Positions 1 through 11,132 of a stretch of 64,000 bases of DNA are shown one piece after another. The stretch spans positions 3,348,001-3,412,000 of the forward strand of contig OY744464.1 in the NCBI GenBank assembly GCA_963556145.1. The letters are read 5' to 3'. Position numbers and translations under genes: made by a program. Source of the DNA: Hygrocybe punicea (Eukaryota; Basidiomycota; Agaricomycetes; Agaricales; Hygrophoraceae). Under the pieces are notes generated by a model, which worked only from the letters and a program-made list of their open reading frames with translations, searched no databases and was not told the origin of the DNA. The first letter of the stretch is position 1. Each line of letters opens with the position of its first letter.

Positions 1-1231
1 GGCTGAGTGCTGCTCATGGCCTCGCCATCGACAATCTTGTCCGGGTATGCCAGCCAGCCAGCACTCAATTAACATTCACATAACCCTGAATTTCTATCTA
101 GGCAACAATTGTCATTGCCGATGGATCAATCCTTACCGCAAGCGAGACCGAGAATCCAGATCTCTTCTTTGCGATTAGAGGTGGAGGGTCCAATTTCGGC
201 GTTTGTACCGAATTTGTTTTGAAACTGCACCACCAACGCCGCCGCATTTATTCCGGCATGGCTATCTATACCCCTGATGTATTGGACAGCTTGATATCGG
301 TCACCAACGAATGGTACGACAAGGGTCCCTCAGAGAAAGAAGGTGTGCTACAAGCCTTCACGAAAAGTCCCGAGGGCAACGTAAGTCGATGTCCCACGCG
401 ATTCTTATCCCTTGCCGAGTGTCACTTCTAGCCTTGCATCGTCGTCTTCTTCTTTTACAACGGCACGGAAGCGGAGGGAAGAGCAAACTTCAAACCTTTC
501 CTTGACCTCAGTAAGATCTTATTTCATCTGATTGTAATTTGACTGTTAAAATTTCCATGGTTTATCAGAGCCAGTAGCGGACCACACCAGGGAAATTCCA
601 TTTGAGGAACTAAATACCTTGCAGGTCAATCTTTCCACTTGAGGACCGTATTGTGACAGTACTCTGACACCTTGCAGAATCCTTTCACTGTCCATGGGCG
701 GTGTTGTTATTTGAAAGGAATATACTTCGCTCGCCCGGAACTCAACAGTGTTCGTCGGTCCTTTGAGCGCGCTATGGAGCTTTCCAACAGCGATTTCTCC
801 ATTACTCTGATATTTGAGAACGTCCCTCTCGGCAAAGTCAACAGCGTTCCGAATGGCGATGCTGCTTTCTTCCGCAGGCCGTGGGGCAATATGGGCGGAG
901 TTGCCTACTGGACACAGGACACTCCCGAGAATTTAGAATACGGGCGGAATGCGATTAATGAGCTGACGAAGATCGTATCAGATGGCCAAGTTGAACTTGT
1001 TAGGGAACGGACTGGCTATGGCAATTTTGGTGGGTGCTCGCGAAACACTGAGTTTTACTTACTTACACATGGGGTACCAAAGATTCCGAGGCGGATAAAA
1101 ATTCCGTCATATCTGGTGATAAGGCCAAGTTGTTGTTCGGTGAAAATTATGCGAAGTTGCAGGAGATCAAGAAAAAGTACGATCCTGATGTTGTTTTTTC
1201 CAAGTGGTTCGTCGTCCTCCCCTCCAAGTAG
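1..1231 (+). CDS. BBE-type FAD-linked oxidoreductase, 3' part
   Basis: Flavoenzyme of the berberine-bridge/6-hydroxynicotine oxidase family (FAD_binding_4 plus BBE), which oxidises small substrates with a covalently or tightly bound FAD. The window enters inside the gene: after a first intron (about 45-102) the frame reads ATIVIADGS, then NPDLFFAIRGGGSNFGV, the hallmark FAD-domain segment, followed by the substrate domain. The last exon has the BBE C-terminal signature NYAKLQEIKKKYDPD..F..W and stops with TAG at 1229-1231. Several short introns interrupt the middle (for example near 380-440, 510-570 and 605-675). The N-terminus, with any signal peptide and the flavin-linking His, lies outside the window, so secretion and substrate cannot be judged. 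The family assignment is firm; the substrate is unknown. Confidence 0.85.
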
Positions 1232-1897
1232 ACTCGAGCCTCCGTTCTGGATGTGATGGACAGTATAAACCTATGTAACCTTGCAACTTTGTTTGAATTC
1301 GGAATTTTGCTTGTTTCCGCACGTGCCATTTTACTCCAAAACAAGTCAAGCCCTTGCCATTCTTACCATCGTTCAAGTTTTGGGAATTCCCCTCCACAGG
1401 CAGCTCTGCGCGCCAGTCTGGTCCTCCGGAGACCGTCTATAAGTAACTGTTCAAGACATCATACCAAATGCTTCCACAGCCTGCCACCTCGAGGCTTGCG
1501 TGGGCCAAGTTGCGAGCAGTTTTGAATTGTGGCCGTTCCGGCCACCTGAGGAGCCGGAGGACATCCAACATTGTCGATTTTTCAAGTGTTTTCTTCTGTT
1601 CCGTCCGTCGCTACTGCGTTCGTGACCTGTGAGGGACAAACCGGACCGTGACTCCAAAATCTCAGGACGCCGTCGTCTCTTCCACGCCGAGAACTACGCT
1701 CTGGCTGTATGAAACTGTTGCCGCCGAACACACCTTTCAGAAAGGTTTGACAATTGATCTCTTGTGTCCTCGAGTGGTCCTCGAGGCACATTGACCTCAT
1801 TGTTGCCACATCTCGTCTGTTCCAATCATATAAAGACTTGACACTGCAGTCTCAACCCTTGCCACTCTATTTGGTCAGTCATCGCGACAAGTTTAAA

Positions 1898-2861
1898 ATG
1901 GATTTCTCGTACGAAGGCTACAGCAGGCCCGTCTCTCGTCGACAATCCATGGCGTATCCAGTCGGCTATCCTTACAACGACCAGCGCCAAGGACTTTACG
2001 GCGATGCAATGATGCCAGGGCTTGTGGAGGTTAGTTGCTTACTCGCTTGTTTATTTTGGCCTTCTGATCACGCCACGTACGCTCAGAATTACCCTCAGCC
2101 TTCGTACCAAATATATGGGCCACCTACAGCGCCGTTGAGCCATCGCCTAACTGGTCCAGGTGCGTCTGTCTCTAGTTACAGCTTTTCTGCTTCCAATCTC
2201 TCTCGTAGCTTATGATGATTTGGCGGTGCGGGATTCTTATTACCCTGTCGAACGGCAAATATCCACTGTTGGATTTCCGAGCGTGATTCCTCACACTGGC
2301 ATTGGAATGCCACATCGCCAACGACGTCACTCGACTGTGTCTATCGGTCACCGACCTCCACCAATGGACACTTTTCGTCGTCCAAGCTCGATTGACATCA
2401 AGTTCAAGCGAAAGGGTTCGTTCCTCGCTGGCATCAGTCTCCGCGAAGCCCAGTCCCACGTAAGGTTGTCGAACAATGATTCGTACACGATCCACGATTT
2501 CCATGCTGATTACAGAGGGAGGATTCTGCTTAAAATCCGCGTGTGTACATTTGATTCCACGCCTGGATGGTTAACCTGATGACAGATTCTTGACAGTGGG
2601 CTGGATATTCATCGCTAACGTATGAGATTCCCTTGGAAGATTATGATGGACGCGTCAGCTTGCGGACACTCGCAAGAAGAATTGCGCGCGCATGTGTTCA
2701 TTACCTCCAGGTATGTCATTACTCTGCCACTTATTCCGTTTCTCTCCGCTCAATGTTCAACGTAGGCGAATATTATCCCCATCGCCTGGGATCGAGTTGA
2801 GCTTCACCATATCGAAGAGATTGCGATTGGTACATGGCAGCCCATGCTGTCGGCGCGTTGA
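1898..2861 (+). CDS. conserved basidiomycete protein, resembles DUF6741-type
   Basis: Unknown function. Four to five exons join in a single frame: the start MDFSYEGYSRPVSRRQS, a Tyr/Pro-rich stretch (NYPQPSYQIYGPP), a basic linker (RQRRHSTVS), then a compact C-terminal domain containing REAQSHVRLSNNDSYTIHDF, RGRILLKIRW.GYSSLTYE, a Y-x-G-R-V-S-L-x-x-L-A-R-R-I-A-R segment and a terminal AWDRVELHHIEEIAIGTWQP. The first splice (GAG|gttagt) and the last are consensus. A disordered Tyr/Pro N-terminus followed by this W/Y-rich domain is a layout I associate with a fungus-specific domain of unknown function (DUF6741-like), from memory and not verified. No catalytic motif, signal peptide or membrane segment is visible. 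The stop is TGA at 2859-2861. Confidence 0.72.
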
Positions 2862-3368
2862 TCCCCTTTCGTTGCTGGCGTCCATCGGAACCACCAAACA
2901 AACTCCACATTTAAACTGTAACGTTATCATCTTGCCCACTTAACCTGCCCAGCCCTCAAGGTTGGGCTGTCAAGCATTTCAGCAAGCAACGATACCGCTT
3001 ATATCACATTCACGAACGTCCACGATTTTCCACGACCACTTATATGGATCGCATTTCTTGGTTACAGTATTATCTATTCACGTCTTACTCATGACTGCTA
3101 TTTCCGAAACTTGATGCTGATGTTGGTGTAATATAATGCCTTATATTTCTTTCACACATGTTTCATGTTCAGTTCTCTTCGTTTCTCTTGTTTGTTTTCG
3201 ATAACGTTCATGTCAGAGTTATTTACATAAGTTGACCCTAACGGCTTTGCTCCTTAGATACTAATACTGTTGCTCCTCAGGCATCCACAGCCAATATTTT
3301 CGTGAGTGGTGCACTTGTGTTACCGAGGACATGATTTGATTAAATTGACTAGTCCTTGTATAGGTGCA
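2862..3368. other. intergenic, AT-rich; nothing recognised
   Basis: This stretch of 3' flank and intergenic sequence holds no open frame with splice support. It contains T-rich tracts (around 3170-3200) typical of fungal 3' UTR/terminator sequence, but no specific signal can be named. Confidence 0.5.
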
Positions 3369-4037
3369 ATGCCAGACTCACTGTATCAAGATTTAGACAC
3401 TCCTGTCAGTATTGTGTAAGAAATGTTCAATTAACAAAGGATTTCTCTAGGTTCGCCGGCTGTTTCTGTTGTCCCCGGAACTTCTCTCAGAGTTGCTTCC
3501 GAGCCCTACTGGGAATATTTTAGCCGAGCGCAATAGTCCGGAACGAGGAGGAACTCACCGTCCCATTTTTACTGCTTCTGTCGATTTGATTCAACTCCCA
3601 CAGTTCTCATAATCGTAGGATCCTCAACCTAATCTCTGGGTTTACCGGGTTGCATGGATGCCATTTCACAAAGTTCATGGTTGTTTCAAGGGTGCGTGAT
3701 GGAACTATTTACTTGGTGACGGTCCGGATCGCAGGTCCCGACCATGGCAGACCATTGGCTGTTTTGGCATACGCTCGTGACTTGTCCGATCGTTTGTGGA
3801 TGCCGAGATGAATATTCATCTGCGGTCCTGCAGGTTCGCACGCGGTACGGTTGTTGTTTCCATTGGAGGCACATGGATCTGAGAGGTAAATTTTCTGCCC
3901 GTATGTGGCCTGGTCAATGCGAGGTTTTCATTTATTCGATCAGCAACGTCATGTTAGCATCATACGAGCTATCCAAGACGATACATATCACGTCTGGATC
4001 CCAACGGCACTCCGACTACACAAGCGAGGAAGAATAA
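3369..4037 (+). CDS. small six-exon gene, unknown function
   Basis: I do not recognise this protein. Six exons can be threaded in one frame: 3369-3404, 3451-3579, 3619-3691, 3735-3791, 3834-3885 and 3944-4037, totalling 441 nt (146 residues plus stop). Each boundary is GT...AG; the first intron (46 bp) and the last (58 bp, gtaaat...tcag) look normal, but the three between are only 39, 43 and 42 bp, which is unusually short. Readable pieces are RRLFLLSPELLSELLPSP near the N-terminus, NLWVYRVAWMPFHKVHG, then GRPLAVLAYARDLSDR and an acidic tail HSDYTSEEE. Frame continuity over six exons argues for a real or recently lost gene. Alternatively it is a decayed gene and the short introns are accidental. 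Confidence 0.45.
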
Positions 4038-4462
4038 GACGAAGATTTTCGAACGGTGGGCGCAAGTAGGAGGCGGTGCCCAACCAACAAGTTATATGAA
4101 GATTCTATTCTTCCACACAACTCACATTCATTCGTTCTTCATTGATTTCGTTAATCTAGCGAGTTCCACAACAATTACCACACCAAACGGAACGGTTGGT
4201 AATGCCTCTGGTTTACTAGGAGCACGGGCATAACGCAACTGGTGTGGTTCACGACAGGAAGCCAGCGTGCATCGACGCTCAGCAATCAAGTGAAGGACCT
4301 TTCTAGATTCATCCGTATTCATTGCTGCGTGCTTGCATGTAGGTTGGACAACGACAGATCAATCGTATTAAATTGTTATAAGCAGGTGAACATGTAGCAA
4401 GAAAAAGTACAACAGAGACAGACACCGAAACGACATAGGAGTATGTGAATGGCGACAGGAGA
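4038..4462. other. intergenic; nothing firm
   Basis: Between the 3' end of the small plus-strand gene and the stop of the minus-strand gene. A 64-codon ATG-initiated minus-strand frame (4128-4322, starting MNTDESRKVLHL) is present, but it has no splice or family support and is not called. Confidence 0.4.
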
Positions 4463-5295
4463 TCACTGCTTGGAATTGCTCGAAGACTTGAGGGACAAAA
4501 TTACAGCATTAAAATCTTCCGGAACAATCAGACGACGGAGTCCAAGTCTACATAGAAGTGGCCCACCTTCACAGCCTTTCTTCGCTGACGCCATACCCTT
4601 GATTTGGCCTTTTTCTGTGCTCCTTACACTCTCGATATTGATGCGAAGATGCTCTGCAACGATTCCCTGCAACACATTATCACCGGCGGTGTCGACTTGT
4701 GTCTAGTGAGACGGTAGGCAAACCTGGAATGTTTGTCGTTCATTTTGAATCTGAAGCCATATTCCGCGGATGACATCTTCCGATGTGGCATAATCAAGGA
4801 TGAATTTTTCGTAAATCTGATCCCTTCGGTACTTTGCCCCTCAGGACGTCAGCTTCCCAGAATATGCAAAGAAAAACTTACATGGTTTGAATTGTGCATT
4901 TAACCTCGTCTGATGGTAACGAAACCTAGCAAACACTTCGTAAAAATCGCGAGCGCACGCACAGAGGTTGAGGTTCGAACACATCGGTGAAGTTCCTTTT
5001 TGACCCTCTGCAAAAACTTTTTCTCTTTCTCTTTTTTGTTCTCCCAAGAAGCTGTGACGTGTAGCGTCAGAATGATAACAAAAAGACCCCCCCCGTAAAG
5101 TCTACTCTTTATCTGTTCCTCCGCCGCCAAAATTCTGCAAGCGGTGAGTTACGCAGTTGGCAGACCATCGATCTGCGCGCACTCAGCATAATCGCTACTT
5201 GTTGATTGTTGAGAGAGTGTATTAAATTCGTCGAGGTCGTCGCTGATGACAACTTTCCTGTCCTTGTGAGTCTGTATTCCTCGTGTGTTCGCCAT
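4463..5295 (-). CDS. hypothetical multi-exon protein
   Basis: Unknown function. The start MANTRGIQTHKDRKVV (ATG at 5295) lies about 33 bp after a TATATAAAG element on the minus strand. Clear exons are an N-terminal acidic/Ser-rich one (SDDLDEFNTLSQQSTS), one carrying FYEVFARFRYHQTRLNAQF, joined through the donor at CCAT|gtaagt to AKYRRDQIYEKFILDYATSE and GIWLQIQNERQTFQ, and a last exon beginning GIVAEHLRINIESV and ending SSSNSKQ with TGA at 4463. The helical pattern of the middle exons faintly resembles RGS-type domains, but no diagnostic motif supports that. Exon structure around 5048-5150 is uncertain and includes a poly-C run (5092-5100). The upstream minus gene ends only 54 bp before this start. 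Confidence 0.55.
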
Positions 5296-5349
5296 TTTTC
5301 TTGTGTGAATTCGCGAGTTGTTTGGCTTTATATACGCGTCCAACTTGAA

Positions 5350-6660
5350 TCACGTGTTCGACTCTACCAGGAAGCGTGAACACAGTAGAGCCTTTCCCAA
5401 TTTGCCAGAATCATCCATGCTGCCTTGGCCATCCAAGATCTCGGAGGCGAAATCAACTGGAATATCGATCTCGTAACATGGATGCCACACATATAATTCG
5501 CAGTTCTCTTTCAACCCCTCAACGTTGCTGACCCGTGCCTCGGACGACGTAGATAACCCGGAAGATAACAATAAGATGTACTTGTTGTCTTTCGATGCCA
5601 TAGCGTCGTGCTTATCGAAAAGAAGGTAGCATAGAGCAATCCCAGCGCGTATTGTAGGAGATGACCGAAATCGCTCAGATTTGTTTGCAAGGTGTAAAAC
5701 TTTGGTGATTCGAAAACGTAGATCAGGAGTTAAACGACGAGCTGAGAACAAGTTCTCTGTCTCCCTCTGCCATAACGAGAAAGCGGTTTGTGATCGAGAC
5801 AATATATGGCTAGCGCGTTCGGCCATGCCACCCCTTGAAAAGTCAATTGTCGACAAGGACAAACGGCTGAGAGACCACGACGACTTACCGGACATATTTG
5901 GATCCCTTGCTCCTAGAACCTTTTTCTGGACTAGCAAGCACTCCACGATTGAGTTCGAAATCAGATGGTGAAGCCAGATGTGGTTGTTCTTGTAGAAAGA
6001 TGGAAAACAGTTCGGCGTGGCCGCTGTCTGTCATCGGGTCGGTAGCACGAGCAACTCGAGTAGTGGAGATTGATTTCATGTCCTTTTTAGGGGAGGCACG
6101 AACAACTGATTTTTGGAGGCCAGGAGGGAGTAAAGGTTTCAGAGGCACCGTAGTTTTATTCGGAGGAGCGGTGGGTGGTGGCAGCTGTAGCAAAGGAAAT
6201 GTTTTCCCGGATGCATCTGCTCGAAGTGAGTTGACTACATGTTGATAGGATGAGATTGGGGTTGTCCGTTTACTGGGTCGATCGACGTTGCATCTTGGTT
6301 GAGCAGGTGTGATCAAATCTGGGGGTGGACGAGTCAAGGAACCTGCATGACTTCCAGACGCCTGTTTCTGTTCTGGGGCTGATACAGATACAGGCAATCG
6401 GAATCGTGGAGGGTGAGCAGACTTAGAGGCCGCCGTCTTAGCCGGACGTGCAACTTCAAACGCAGAAGTGAATTTCGCAGCCGTGAACTTTCTTGATGGT
6501 GGATTTGAAGTAGTTTTATGGAAGCCTTCTGGAGGAGCCATTAATCGCGCCTTTTTGGAACTGGGGGGGGCCTTCAGTTTCGTCAGTGAAACCTCAACTT
6601 TGACGGATATTATATTGATGTTTCCAATAATATGCTCACCTCAGAGGGGTCTTTGGACAT
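5350..6660 (-). CDS. hypothetical protein, Pro/Lys-rich N-terminus with a folded C-terminus
   Basis: Unknown function. Three exons fit precisely: 6660-6640 (MSKDPSE), intron 6639-6572 (gtgagc...gaag), 6571-5889, intron 5888-5834 (gtaagt...attgac...caag), 5833-5350. The N-terminal half is disordered, Pro/Lys/Ser-rich and low in aromatics (FRLPVSVSAPEQKQ, PLLQLPPPTAPPNK). The C-terminal half looks globular: GGMAERASHILSRSQTAFSL, PDLRFRITKVLHLANK, CELYVWHPCYEIDIP, and a final LGKALLCSRFLVES. The 'VWHPCYEI...LLCSRF' pattern has an OB-fold-like feel, but that is a guess. I chose the short first exon because the splice restores an uninterrupted frame into the longer ORF. Confidence 0.62.
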
Positions 6661-6843
6661 TGTTTCTGGCAAGGAACGGACTTTAATACGGCACGTGATG
6701 TGTACAGCTATAAATCGACTCTACACTACACCGAAAAGCTTAACTGTGTACCAAGTAACGCCCGCCTCATTCTACATGCATCTAAGGCATCTCAGGAGTT
6801 GAGGAACATTGATTAACGTTGATTGGCTGAAGAGAAACACTCA

Positions 6844-7452
6844 CTACAATCGTCTCATCTTCTTTGCTCTGGTTCCTCCAATCTTGATTGGCGTTCTATC
6901 AGTTATTGTCACGACCCGAGGCCGCACGAATTCCCCTTCACTTGTCAACAGCGCTCGATGGAGAGCTTCTCGACCCTGGCCGAATCCCTTGAAGAAAAGT
7001 TCGAGCTCCAACGGTCCCACATTCTTCGCCTCTTCCTCTATTCTCTTGAACATCCTCACAGCACACTGATATCCTGCCTCGTAGCTCGCTCGGTTCCCCT
7101 TCTTGAACTCACACGAACCACCAGAGAACCATGCAATCGTGCTCCCGTTCGGTTGCGTAAAGGTGGTGATGGTGTTATTTCGCGTTGAGTGAACATGAAG
7201 GCGGTATTTAGGCTTGTCTTGTAGGGACCTATTGAAATGTTTGCCCGCAGTTATGGGATTCGATGGAGGGTAGGAACCAATGGGCAAGAGAGGGGGTTGG
7301 TCCGAGTCATCATGAGGGTCGGTGAGATCGTCAAGTAGGGCTGATACTTGGCCGGAAGGCGTCAATCTTGAGTAATTTGCGGTTAAACAAGAGTGCCGGC
7401 CTGCAACGGCTATCGACGATCTTGAAACGATTGAGGCGAGGACAGACTGCAT
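6844..7452 (-). CDS. MRPS18: mitochondrial small-subunit ribosomal protein uS11m
   Basis: Universal ribosomal protein of the 30S platform, here the mitochondrial form. Single exon of 202 residues. The first 40 residues are basic and hydroxylated without acids (MQSVLASIVSRSSIAVAGRH), a typical matrix-targeting presequence. The uS11 core follows: LHVHSTRNNTITTFTQPNGS, WFSGGSCEFKKGNRASYEAG, AVRMFKRIEEEAK, FFKGFGQGREAL and the C-terminal VVTITDRTPIKIGGTRAKKM.RL, which is near-invariant in the family. It diverges from QCR9 with 111 bp between the two start codons, so two mitochondrial genes may share a promoter. Its intronless state contrasts with most neighbours. The call is firm; the symbol follows the yeast name for uS11m. 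Confidence 0.93.
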   Translation of the reverse strand: MQSVLASIVSRSSIAVAGRHSCLTANYSRLTPSGQVSALLDDLTDPHDDSDQPPLLPIGSYPPSNPITAGKHFNRSLQDKPKYRLHVHSTRNNTITTFTQPNGSTIAWFSGGSCEFKKGNRASYEAGYQCAVRMFKRIEEEAKNVGPLELELFFKGFGQGREALHRALLTSEGEFVRPRVVTITDRTPIKIGGTRAKKMRRL

Positions 7453-7563
7453 GATGTACGCACAATAATAAAGTTTTGAGAGCGGATATTTTCATACTCC
7501 GAATCTCCGCTGCAGTCCGACACAGACAACTCGAACAAGCCGTTTTCTGCATTCCACCTAGTC
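7453..7563. promoter_or_regulatory. divergent promoter, uS11m / QCR9
   Basis: Only 111 bp separate the uS11m start (minus strand) from the QCR9 start (plus strand). Both products act in mitochondria, so co-regulation from one bidirectional promoter is plausible. This is inferred from spacing alone; no specific factor site is identified. Confidence 0.5.
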
Positions 7564-7897
7564 ATGTCGGTCAGTTTCCTCACAATGTATAAAGATCTTC
7601 GGCTTATTCTTCCATTTGAAGCTCGCCAACGCGTTTTACAATACGATTGTGAAGCGCAATAGTAAGCGCTGGTTTTTTCTCAAAATTTATACCCATCACG
7701 TCCCGTAGGCGTCTTTGTGACCTCAATATTTGCTGGCGCCTTTGCGTTCGGAATCGGTTTTGACATCGGAATCAATTCCTTCTACGATCACTGGAACAAA
7801 GGGGTGCGTCCCGGTTACTTCAGACGTACTCTCCGCCTTACCTTTGGATCAGAAACAATGGAAAGATATTCGTCATAAATACATCCAGGAGGAATAG
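7564..7897 (+). CDS. QCR9: ubiquinol-cytochrome c reductase subunit 9 (complex III)
   Basis: Small single-span subunit of the cytochrome bc1 complex in the inner mitochondrial membrane. Four exons (7564-7569, 7622-7661, 7709-7803, 7853-7897) give 61 residues, the normal family length of about 60. The product reads MSLANAFYNTIVKRNSV, then the membrane segment FVTSIFAGAFAFGIGFDIGI, then FYDHWNKGKQWKDI and KYIQEE. All introns are GT-AG and 47-52 bp. The first exon encodes only Met-Ser, so the gene is missed by simple ORF scanning. The intron phases rejoin exactly at conserved residues, which makes the model secure. Confidence 0.93.
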
Positions 7898-8187
7898 ATC
7901 CTGTGAATAGGCCTAATCCTCGGGGCAGTTGCGTCCTCGCTTTCAACAGTATCTCTCCAACACGATTCTTAGACAGAATTGTTTCTTTCCATGTACGGTC
8001 GGTACAGGCCTGCCGTGACAATTCATTAACAATAATCCTGCCAACTAATTACAGACGAAGACACAATACTTAAGACTGGTGGTACCATTGCGATGGTGTA
8101 CTACGATTACAATGATGTTTTTATCAAGAATGAAGACTGCGATGGGATTATGTTAAACAGCAACAATAATTTTTGACAGCGGCGAGA
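7898..8187. other. convergent intergenic space
   Basis: The 3' ends of QCR9 (plus) and the inositol phosphate kinase (minus) face each other here. No gene is supported. Confidence 0.5.
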
Positions 8188-10855
8188 CTACGTTGATAGC
8201 ATTCCAGGGTCCTCATCCGATCCTGCAGAACCAAAAATCTTCCGGAAGATTTCCTTGCCCTCGAGGGGTAAGGGGGGAAGTTGCCAGGCTGTCATAGAGG
8301 GATCTTCTCGTGACGCTTTGACTCTTCGAATACGCTCCTCGTTCCAGATCTGCTCCAAAGTCCTGGAAAGAGTCTGCAGTCCGAAAAGAAAGCCGCGGTC
8401 AGGTTGATCAGGATAATGTGGGGGGAATCGCGCGTATATACGACCAGTGTCGGGATCGACTTCGGCATGATACCCCTTCAAGCTGGAGACCAGCTCATGG
8501 TTGGGAGGGCGATCGATGATATCAGAATAAGGGAGCCAATCTTTCCCAGTCGTCGTGTGGGCAAAGTCCACAATTCGGACATTCACCTCGCCGCGCTTGC
8601 GCCGGTGGCTAGAGCGTTGTGCGACTGGACCGAGGAATAAATCCTCGCTGCGCGAACGTCGTAAATCGGTCTGGGTTTGTATACAGTCGGGTTTCGCCCG
8701 CGACGACTGGCGCTCCAGGGATTCTCCTCGCTTACTGCGTGATGATGGGTGTTCGAGAACCGAAGATCTGAAGGCTTCTTGTGACTCGCGATCCCCGTCG
8801 TAAATCAACAGGAGACTACACCCATAGAAGCGAAAGCCTTTCAGTCCGTTGATGATTTTCGCAAGGCTGTACAGCTTTTGGAGAAGGATGGGAATCTGAT
8901 ATGCCAGAAGCTGTTCTCCATCATAGAGGAATGATGCTAACACAGACGGAAAATCTTCGGGAAGGATTTCTCGTCCTTTATACTTGTCTTGCGTAGTATA
9001 GGTTTGCGTCACGTGATTCCAGACCTTCCCAAAATTATGACATTAGCACAGCTCCAGTGCAAAAAATGATTCGGCATGTCACCGAACGTGAGAGATTGTT
9101 CAATTGAAGTGACCACTCACTTGCATTCCGCATACCCTCACGCCTAACGACCTGCTGGTGGTTCGTTCACATTTCTTGCGCTGGCTTTTCTTCTTCGCAA
9201 GGGTTGCGTCCATCCCATATTGCCGAGTCCCCATTTTGAGGTCCATAACGCAGGAGTGCTTCAGACGGCCGGTTAGATCCTCCATCAGAATGAAGTGATT
9301 CTGCCGGGTCACCGAAGGATCAGGCTCATATTGCTCCGGGATGGATGACTGTCCAGTAATTCGATGCGATGTTGAGAGGTGAAGAGGGACGGGGTCGAGT
9401 GTCCGTGAGCGACTTCGTCGTCGACTGATCGAGGGCGAAAGTTCAACATCTTGCCAAGCATCTGGGCGTTCCAACATATCTTTTGGCTTCTCTTCACATC
9501 CCAGATCCAGGACATTCATCATGCCAGCGCTTCGTTGCCCCTCCAGTCCTACGGCTTCCAGTTTTTCCATCCTGGATTCGCTTTGTACGCGGCGGATGCT
9601 CTTCTGTAGGCCATCCAATTCTTCGTGTCGCAGTCGGTCCGCTTGTCGAGGGGAAATTCTGTGTCGTTGTTTCTGATTCCTGGTGGACGAGTTGTCTCCT
9701 TCACCATCTGCTAAATCGCCGTCGCCCTCGTCGTCAATGCTAGCACCCGCCAACCAACGACCGGTTCGTCTGCGAAACCTGCGGAGGACAGTGCCGAACA
9801 CATGATCTTTTAGCCTAGTATTGACAGTGGTATAACCCGTTCCACCAAACCAGCCAGGCGGAGAACGTGACATGATACGATCCGAATGGAATGGCTGAGG
9901 ACTCGGAAGAATGAGATTTTCATCTCCGTCAGAACTGGAGATTGGCGACATGGTCCGATTTTCCGATGGATGCATACCGAAAGGCTGGCTCGGACAGGTA
10001 GACGGTGGAGACTCCATTCCATTGAATGCGGCGAGCTGGTAACTGGCCAACGGACTGGAAAGTGAGCGATATCGTCCCCCTTGTAACATCCATTCTGAAA
10101 TTATGTGACGATTGCGATCGAGAACCACCTCGGGTATCTCTGATTCGCCTGGATCGGTGTCACCCTCGAGGATCTCTTTTACGACAATATCATGTGTTGT
10201 GGCACCCGGGACGGAAATATTGGGTGTCATTTCGGAGGCAGCTTTGCGAATTGGCGGACGGGGTGGTCGGTTTGTTCCCGACTCTGGTTTCGAAAATCGT
10301 TCGGGAGAGGAGGTCAAGGGTGAAGTAGTTCCTTTCGGTACACGCCTATAGGTGACTAACATGACACCCAAATATCTAGGAATAAACCCCAATAGGGGAG
10401 GTGCCGCGTACTCGACGGCCTCGTAAAAAATATTTTCCCGTGATACAAGAGGCTAAAGAATTTGAAGAGTAAGACAAGCGAGGGCAAGACGGAAAGGACG
10501 TGGTACAAACCTTACAAACGGCTCGCTTCGTAAATTTATAGATGGCGCTGTGTCCACCGACTTGGTTACGGAAGGGAACCAAAGGAACATGTGGTAGATG
10601 TTCTTGCCAAACGTCAGCCACGAAATCATCAACATTATTCAATTCTTCCAGCTGTGTCACATAATCATTATCGTTATTAGATGAATGCAAAAGGGGTGGG
10701 GGATGAATAGTCTGTATGGGTGAAGGGGGGAATGAATTTGCTGAGGTTGAGGATGTCGTTCCCGAACGAGAATCCCACTCATCGTCTGTGGGCGGAGATA
10801 GGGGGGAATGATATTGGTGTCGTTGAGAATGCACAGTGTCGATGACGGTTCCCAT
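8188..10855 (-). CDS. KCS1: inositol hexakisphosphate kinase (Kcs1 type)
   Basis: Phosphorylates InsP6 to the pyrophosphate InsP7, a phosphate- and energy-signalling molecule. Three exons (10855-10511, 10452-9121, 9024-8188) encode 837 residues. The N-terminus is Pro/Ser-rich, then GGHSAIYKFTKRAVCK joins across intron 1 to PLVSRENIFYEAVEYAAPPL, GFIPRYLGV. A long low-complexity insert follows, as in fungal Kcs1. The catalytic block is LMEDLT, then SCVMDLKMGTRQYGMDA, SQRKKCERTTSRSLGVRVCG; exon 3 has FYGCSLLLIYDGD (SLL motif), NVRIVDFAHT and DRGFLFGLQTL. In the signature PxxxDxKxG the Pro is Ser here (TCC), while Asp and Lys are kept. The first in-frame ATG is at 10855; upstream frame has no ATG. 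Family call very secure. Confidence 0.93.
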
Positions 10856-11132
10856 TAATAACCAAGTAGGAGCAAGCAACTGGGGATACGACAGTCTGGT
10901 GACAAGAGTGAATTGAGGGAACGGTCTTGAAACAAAAGATAAGGTAAGATAACATTACGTGCGGATTAACTCGGAAGACGGGGAGACGGGTACCGTCGTA
11001 TCTGACGTCCTCCACGCTTGTAGGGTTGCTGATTTTTTTTTCAAAGAGACGAGACGCAAAGTCGCTGGGTTTCTGGAAATGTTTATCGTAGTACCGTAGT
11101 GAACTAGTCACGGTTGGGCCTTTTGTTTAAGA

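Noticed and set aside
4128..4322. 64-codon minus-strand frame starting MNTDESRK
   Set aside because: ATG-initiated and plausible in composition, but no homology, splice or promoter support.
10779..11111. Upstream extension of the IP6 kinase through an extra 5' exon
   Set aside because: A phase-0 splice to the downstream exon is possible, but the upstream frame has no ATG, so translation most simply begins at 10855.
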